IMG/VR virus record: IMGVR_UViG_3300027896_004357 | Span: 1 to 26,077 of that record | Direction: 5' to 3' (one strand) | DNA length: 26,077 nt | From: a virus | Shown here: positions 22,119 through 26,077 of the stretch, piece by piece | How the letters are laid out: every line of letters starts with the position of its first letter | Position numbering within the stretch: position 1 is the first letter of the stretch | Notes under the pieces: model-generated | The model's database searches: none | What the model was told of the DNA's origin: nothing | Seen by the model: only the letters and a program-made list of their open reading frames with translations | Translations under genes and position numbers: made by a program

Positions 22119-24607
22119 TAAAAAGGCACCTCATCTTCATCAAAGGTTTTAACAATAACTTCGCTAAAATCAACATTCTCAAAATCCCACTTCAATATCA
22201 TCTTCTCCATAACATCACCTTCTCTAACCTTAATGGACTGAATGTTCATTATCTTATCAGCCCTCATATCAACGTCCTGAACCATTACAAACACATAATC
22301 CGAATCCATTAAAAAAGCATCCGTAAAAGAAAGCATATCATCTCTTACATCTTTCTTTCCAGAAGCCTTTCTATTTAATTGTGACGCACCCACAAATGGT
22401 ATCGAATACTTTTTACTAAACCCTTTCAACGAATCAACAACATGAGCAATTCTATCATGCTTCTCAAGGCGTGTATTTCCCCTCTCCATCAAATACACAC
22501 CATCAACAAAGACTATTTCAGGCTCCGTCACTATTATCGCCTTTTCAAGAGCGGCAAGAGATGAACCAAAATCCTTCCCGATTATTTTAAATCTTCCATC
22601 ATCATCCTTAAGCAATCTGTCAACCATGTCTCTCATCTTGCTCTCCATCATACTACCCAGCTTACCCCTACGCATCGACTCATAATTTGCTCTCACATGA
22701 TTAGAAAGAAATCTTGCCAAAATTCTTGAATTCGACAATTCGGGAGAAACAAATAATACTTTCTTCTTGTCAACCTCCCATGCATGTTTCGCAAGCAATA
22801 TTAAACACCACGAATTATGAACAACAATATCATTTGCTATAAAATTATGCGTATCCTCTATTTCAAGATCATATACCTCTTTTTCTCCAACTTCATATAT
22901 GTTGACAATTTCATCAAACACAATCTCTTCTTCAGACATTCTTCTAAAATCTTCTATACCAGTTATATCAAAAAAACTTTTCGCTCTCTCTCTACTTATT
23001 CCATGTGATACATTTTTCTCATTTCTAAAAATATCGTATGTTCCAGTTATCCCCAAACTCTTTGCAATTTCTCTTGACCTAACATTTAATTCATCACTAA
23101 CAAAAAACATGTCAAAATTAGAATTTCTCTTTACCTCACATGATAAATTTAATTTGTCAGATTTCTCTCTTATAACAAAACCTATTCTATCCTTAAAAAT
23201 AGACACATTGCTACCAAAAATATCTACTATATAAGACCCACTAAAATCATTTCTTTTAAATCTTATTTTTGCAACTATACCAAATCTCAACAATAAAGAA
23301 TAAACATCATTCGCAAGTCTCTTAGAAACAGAACAATATCCCACACACCCATTTTTATCAATCCATCCGTCACAACTAAATAAAACCGACAAAAAATAGG
23401 CAACATTATCATCATTCATTTCAAACACTTCTTTTGGAATAAACTTATCATGAGATAATTTTCCAAGTAATCCATAACTACTAATTAATTTAACCGCATC
23501 ATTTGACTCATATCTTTTTAACTTCCTTGACGTAACAAAAGTATAATTAAGACTACTTCCTCTCTCCTTAACAACACAATCAAGTCTCTTTGCCGCCTCT
23601 TTCATAATATCCAATATTTCACTACTTCCGGTACTGAACGAAACCTCTCTACTACCACACTTTCTTATTCTCGTATGACCCTCTGCTATAATAACAGCAA
23701 GCATTCCTATAAAATCGCCATTCTCACTCGAAACACCATTTGCTCTAATTATTCTTGGAATAGCTATTCTATCACCAATCTTTAACCCATCATCAATTTT
23801 CATCCATTTCCTATGATACTCAAAAAATGGGTGACAAGACGTAACATCAATACATCTTCCTGTCCTTGTTATAACTCTAAAACATTTTTTAACACCAGAA
23901 TTAATCCATGCAACAACATTCCTGTATACAATCTTACCACTCTTTTCATTATAAGATGGTATCTCTCTCTCCCTAATATTACAAAATTCTTTTATGGTAA
24001 TTCTTCTTCCATTCTTACACTGAACAATAGAATCCCAAGACACACACTTCCCCAAACCAGACCTTGCAACAAACATCGCCAAATCTTCTGGTTGCCAACC
24101 CCCGGTCGTATCATTCAATGTTTTCCAAGGTGTCGATATTCCAGACAATCCTTCCTTTGCCCTCTCGTATGACTTCCATACATCTTCACCATAAGAAAAC
24201 AAACTCTTTATTTCTTCAGGTGAAGTAAGCCCCCTACTTATCTCTTTAATACCATCATTCATTTTTTCGAGTGCTTCTATACCCTTGCCCCTATCCATCA
24301 ATGGATATATCTCACCCAGCTTAATCGTCATCTTATTATAAACATCACGATTAATTATCTCACTCGAATAAAATCCAACTTCAGCGTCACATTCAACAAA
24401 AAAACTTGCGGAAAAAGCATCCTCTAAAATACTAAATGTGGGTATCTTTCTATACTTTCCAAAATAATCTATACAAAAACGATAGGCCCCTCTTTCCGGC
24501 TCCTTAATCATCTCAGGTGCAATAGATGTAATACACTCGGCAAACACCTTAACATCTGCTACCTCTATCAACTTACTAAGAAAAAACTTATCAATCGAAA
24601 CCGTCAT
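22118..24607 (-). CDS. DnaB-like replicative helicase interrupted by an intein in Walker A
   Basis: The hexameric replicative helicase. The precursor is 829 residues, about 418 after excision of residues 188-598. N-terminal helical domain (1-130), then STPWKTLNDTTGGWQPEDLAMFVARSGLGK, the RecA-like core with Walker A split by the intein; the other half is SWCLILLAKHAW. Walker B is EIVFVDGVYLM (697-707). GASQLNRK (740-747) matches the conserved DnaB motif with Gln and Arg. The last residues are acidic (DEDEVPF). It is preceded by its likely loader with a six-base gap. The ATG at 24607 has AGGATAGGG upstream. Since the P-loop is broken, splicing is required for unwinding. Confidence 0.93.
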   Translation of the reverse strand: MTVSIDKFFLSKLIEVADVKVFAECITSIAPEMIKEPERGAYRFCIDYFGKYRKIPTFSILEDAFSASFFVECDAEVGFYSSEIINRDVYNKMTIKLGEIYPLMDRGKGIEALEKMNDGIKEISRGLTSPEEIKSLFSYGEDVWKSYERAKEGLSGISTPWKTLNDTTGGWQPEDLAMFVARSGLGKCVSWDSIVQCKNGRRITIKEFCNIREREIPSYNEKSGKIVYRNVVAWINSGVKKCFRVITRTGRCIDVTSCHPFFEYHRKWMKIDDGLKIGDRIAIPRIIRANGVSSENGDFIGMLAVIIAEGHTRIRKCGSREVSFSTGSSEILDIMKEAAKRLDCVVKERGSSLNYTFVTSRKLKRYESNDAVKLISSYGLLGKLSHDKFIPKEVFEMNDDNVAYFLSVLFSCDGWIDKNGCVGYCSVSKRLANDVYSLLLRFGIVAKIRFKRNDFSGSYIVDIFGSNVSIFKDRIGFVIREKSDKLNLSCEVKRNSNFDMFFVSDELNVRSREIAKSLGITGTYDIFRNEKNVSHGISRERAKSFFDITGIEDFRRMSEEEIVFDEIVNIYEVGEKEVYDLEIEDTHNFIANDIVVHNSWCLILLAKHAWEVDKKKVLFVSPELSNSRILARFLSNHVRANYESMRRGKLGSMMESKMRDMVDRLLKDDDGRFKIIGKDFGSSLAALEKAIIVTEPEIVFVDGVYLMERGNTRLEKHDRIAHVVDSLKGFSKKYSIPFVGASQLNRKASGKKDVRDDMLSFTDAFLMDSDYVFVMVQDVDMRADKIMNIQSIKVREGDVMEKMILKWDFENVDFSEVIVKTFDEDEVPF
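22814..24046 (-). mobile_element. LAGLIDADG-type intein in the DnaB-like helicase P-loop
   Basis: The 411-residue intein runs from Cys188 (after SGLGK) to Asn598 (IVVHN) with Ser+1. Splicing residues look complete: Cys1, TSCH in block B, VYDLEI...THNF in block F, and HN at the end. The endonuclease region has IGMLAVIIAEGH (about 300-311) and AYFLSVLFSCDGW (about 403-415) as LAGLIDADG helices. It shares layout, size and segments (CDGWI, LLLRFGI) with the terminase intein, consistent with paralogous inteins targeting two P-loops. Confidence 0.93.
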
Positions 24608-24613
24608 TCGACC

Positions 24614-25240
24614 CTATCCTTTAGTTGCTTCACGATTCTCCTGCAAACGGTAATTATCATCACTTGTAAATGTAACTATTAAACTACATCCACCAATTAA
24701 ATCCCAAAACTTCTCTCCAAAAGAATATGCCTTTACAAACGAAGTCTGGTCAATCAAATTAGTTGTAACTATCGTTCTCTTCAGATTATTCGCCCTAAAC
24801 TTAAAAATATCAAAAACATTATCTGCCTCATATTTTTTCTCGCTCCCAAGATCATCAAGAACAAGAAGATCGACCTCTTTCATTCTCTCTTCCATTCTCT
24901 TGTTCTCACTCATAAACTCAGAACGCATAAAGTCATCATCCATCTCTCTTGCATCAACAAACAGTCCTCTAAATCCAGCCTTCATCGCTTTCATTCTTTT
25001 TAAGATAGCACACGCATTATACGTCTTTCCATTCGAAAATCCACCTCTAAAAAAAGCTCCAAATCCCGGCTTTTCATTTTCAATAAAAATATCATATATC
25101 CTCTCCATTTTTGATCTCATCTCATCATCTCTTATAAAATCTATTGAAGACAAATGATACCTTGCAGGTATCCTCATAATCTCAAGATCAATTGGAGTTA
25201 ATTTATGAACAGCCTCAATTTTTTTTACCTCTAACACCAT
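24614..25240 (-). CDS. DnaC/IstB-like AAA+ helicase loader
   Basis: The 208-residue protein has the AAA+ core of DnaC-type loaders: Walker A GGFSNGKTYNA (about 66-76), Walker B VDLLVLDDLGSE (about 124-135), and sensor-1-like RTIVTTNL. It lacks the N-terminal zinc region of transposon IstB. Being immediately upstream of the DnaB-like helicase supports a role in placing it on DNA. The ATG at 25240 is chosen for AGGA seven bases upstream; a TTG precedes it. Confidence 0.85.
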   Translation of the reverse strand: MVLEVKKIEAVHKLTPIDLEIMRIPARYHLSSIDFIRDDEMRSKMERIYDIFIENEKPGFGAFFRGGFSNGKTYNACAILKRMKAMKAGFRGLFVDAREMDDDFMRSEFMSENKRMEERMKEVDLLVLDDLGSEKKYEADNVFDIFKFRANNLKRTIVTTNLIDQTSFVKAYSFGEKFWDLIGGCSLIVTFTSDDNYRLQENREATKG

Positions 25241-25252
25241 CAAATATTCCTA

Positions 25253-25687
25253 TTAAAATTCTAAAAAATCTTTCTTTTCATTATTTATCTTTTTTTCTTC
25301 CGGTATTGCATACCTCATACATCGTGCAAGTATATCTCCAATAACCGGAACACCACTTAACCCTATCTCTCTTGAAATCCAACTCCAATTTGCAAAAACA
25401 TACCTTACTAACTTTTCGGCTCTATCAGCATCCAACTTTGTTATCAAATTTTTAAACTGTCCAAGTTCTCTTCTTCCAAATATCGGCGGCTTTACCTTGT
25501 AATTCTTTTCATAAAGAAAAACATATACTTCGGCTATCTCATATACATCGCTTTTCTTATTGATCTTCGGAGTCCTATTTGTAACTCCTCTCTTTTCTCT
25601 TTTCTCTCTCTTCTTTTTTATGTGACACAGCGCATTCTCTTTTGATTTTTCAACTAACTTTCTAATTTCCTCGACCCTATCTTCCAT
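25253..25687 (-). CDS. Unrecognised protein upstream of the helicase loader, possible replication factor
   Basis: No family is recognised with confidence. The 144-residue product has a very basic N-terminal third (KKKREKREKRG...) and a helical remainder with FGRRELGQFKNLITKL, then VRYVFANWSW. The latter reads somewhat like the helical domains of phage replication initiators or DnaD-like proteins. The ATG at 25687 has AGAGG eight bases upstream and overlaps the preceding gene by 34 bases. Position next to the loader, helicase and primase supports a role in origin recognition, but this is inference. Confidence 0.72.
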   Translation of the reverse strand: MEDRVEEIRKLVEKSKENALCHIKKKREKREKRGVTNRTPKINKKSDVYEIAEVYVFLYEKNYKVKPPIFGRRELGQFKNLITKLDADRAEKLVRYVFANWSWISREIGLSGVPVIGDILARCMRYAIPEEKKINNEKKDFLEF

Positions 25688-26010
25688 TGTATGAACCTCT
25701 CTTTGTGATACCTAACAAGTAATGGAAATGACCTAATATACCACAGCACTTTTGAAAATCTCAATCTAAAAAATTTTCTTGTCCTATGCTTAATCAACCA
25801 TGAAACTCTTGGGTTTTTAATAAGAATAGCACCTTCAAAAAGACCAACATAAACCTTGCAAAACCTACAGTAATTCTTCCTACCTTCAGCGTCATACTCT
25901 TCACTAAAATTTCTTCTCGTTGTACGATACCTTGCCCCACATGTACAGGTAACAATTAATCCAGAATACTCCCCATTATTATAAATCTCTTTTTCTTTTA
26001 CTTTTTTCAT
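25654..26010 (-). CDS. Small basic zinc-ribbon protein
   Basis: The 118-residue protein has a Cys4 cluster (CTCG near 22-25 and CRFC near 48-51) that should form a zinc ribbon, followed by a strongly basic, aromatic C-terminal half. No family is recognised; it may bind nucleic acid. It is the first gene of the replication group. The ATG at 26010 has no visible SD and lies right where the upstream promoter predicts the transcript start, so the message may be leaderless, or a further promoter exists outside the window. Confidence 0.7.
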   Translation of the reverse strand: MKKVKEKEIYNNGEYSGLIVTCTCGARYRTTRRNFSEEYDAEGRKNYCRFCKVYVGLFEGAILIKNPRVSWLIKHRTRKFFRLRFSKVLWYIRSFPLLVRYHKERFIQWKIGSRKLES

Positions 26011-26016
26011 AAATAT

Positions 26017-26045
26017 AATATACGTGTAAAGATAAGTTTTGTCAA
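26017..26045 (-). promoter_or_regulatory. Strong sigma70-like promoter for the replication gene group
   Basis: On the minus strand TTGACA (26045-26040), an exact 17-base spacer and TATATT (26022-26017). The predicted start falls at or very near the ATG at 26010. The stretch TTGACAAAAC is repeated in the promoter at 15432-15405, suggesting the two are used together, probably early by the host polymerase. Confidence 0.75.
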
Positions 26046-26077
26046 ATAGTTATTAACTTTCATTCCTTTTTTCCTGA

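Noticed and set aside
1-26077. tRNA genes, rRNA and CRISPR arrays
   Set aside because: No cloverleaf with a T-loop signature, rRNA-like stretch or regularly spaced direct repeat was noticed on either strand by eye; a covariance scan could still find a divergent tRNA.

Overview
The window looks like part of an AT-rich tailed-phage (or prophage) genome. All convincing genes lie on the minus strand, so they are transcribed from high to low coordinates. They are packed with short ATGA/TAATG-type overlaps, good Shine-Dalgarno (SD) sites and TTGACA/TATATT-type promoters. Portal, terminase, replication and recombination genes are present and no cellular housekeeping genes are seen. The portal resembles the T4 gp20 family. 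The host cannot be named from the sequence, but GGAG/GGAGG ribosome sites and sigma70-like promoters point to a bacterium.

In transcription order: (1) 26010-20872 is a DNA replication block: a zinc-ribbon protein, an unknown protein, a DnaC-like helicase loader, a DnaB-like helicase with a 411-residue intein, a small protein and a DnaG-like primase. (2) 20850-19401 holds an IscB-type RNA-guided nuclease gene with a candidate omegaRNA overlapping its 5' end. (3) 19377-18106 holds two small DNA-binding-type proteins and a zinc-containing candidate ssDNA-binding protein. (4) 18106-15436 is an SF2 (UvsW/COG1061-like) helicase gene broken in two at its DExH motif. The first part ends in a 97-residue N-intein. 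The second begins with a 35-residue C-intein. Between them sits a freestanding LAGLIDADG endonuclease gene. (5) 15369-11285 is a recombination block: an unknown protein, RecA, a resolvase-like nuclease, a RecB/Cas4-like nuclease, SSB and an unknown protein. (6) 11288-8607 encodes one large methyltransferase-GT2-TPR-GT9 fusion. (7) 8614-1527 is the packaging block: ParB-like protein, possible small terminase, large terminase with a 409-residue intein, and portal with a 156-residue mini-intein. (8) 1467-153 holds two unrecognised proteins, probably virion assembly, ending in a rho-independent terminator. The start of one more gene lies at the left edge.

The outstanding property is the density of protein- and RNA-guided selfish elements at conserved sites of essential phage genes: three cis inteins, one split intein with its own homing endonuclease, and an IscB. 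The fractured helicase is the most exciting item. Between the N-intein stop codon and the endonuclease there is only a 52-base spacer. That spacer folds as a hairpin burying the endonuclease SD and start codon, with a T4-late-type TATAAATA in the loop. This suggests an endonuclease that is silent on read-through transcripts and translated only from its own internal promoter.
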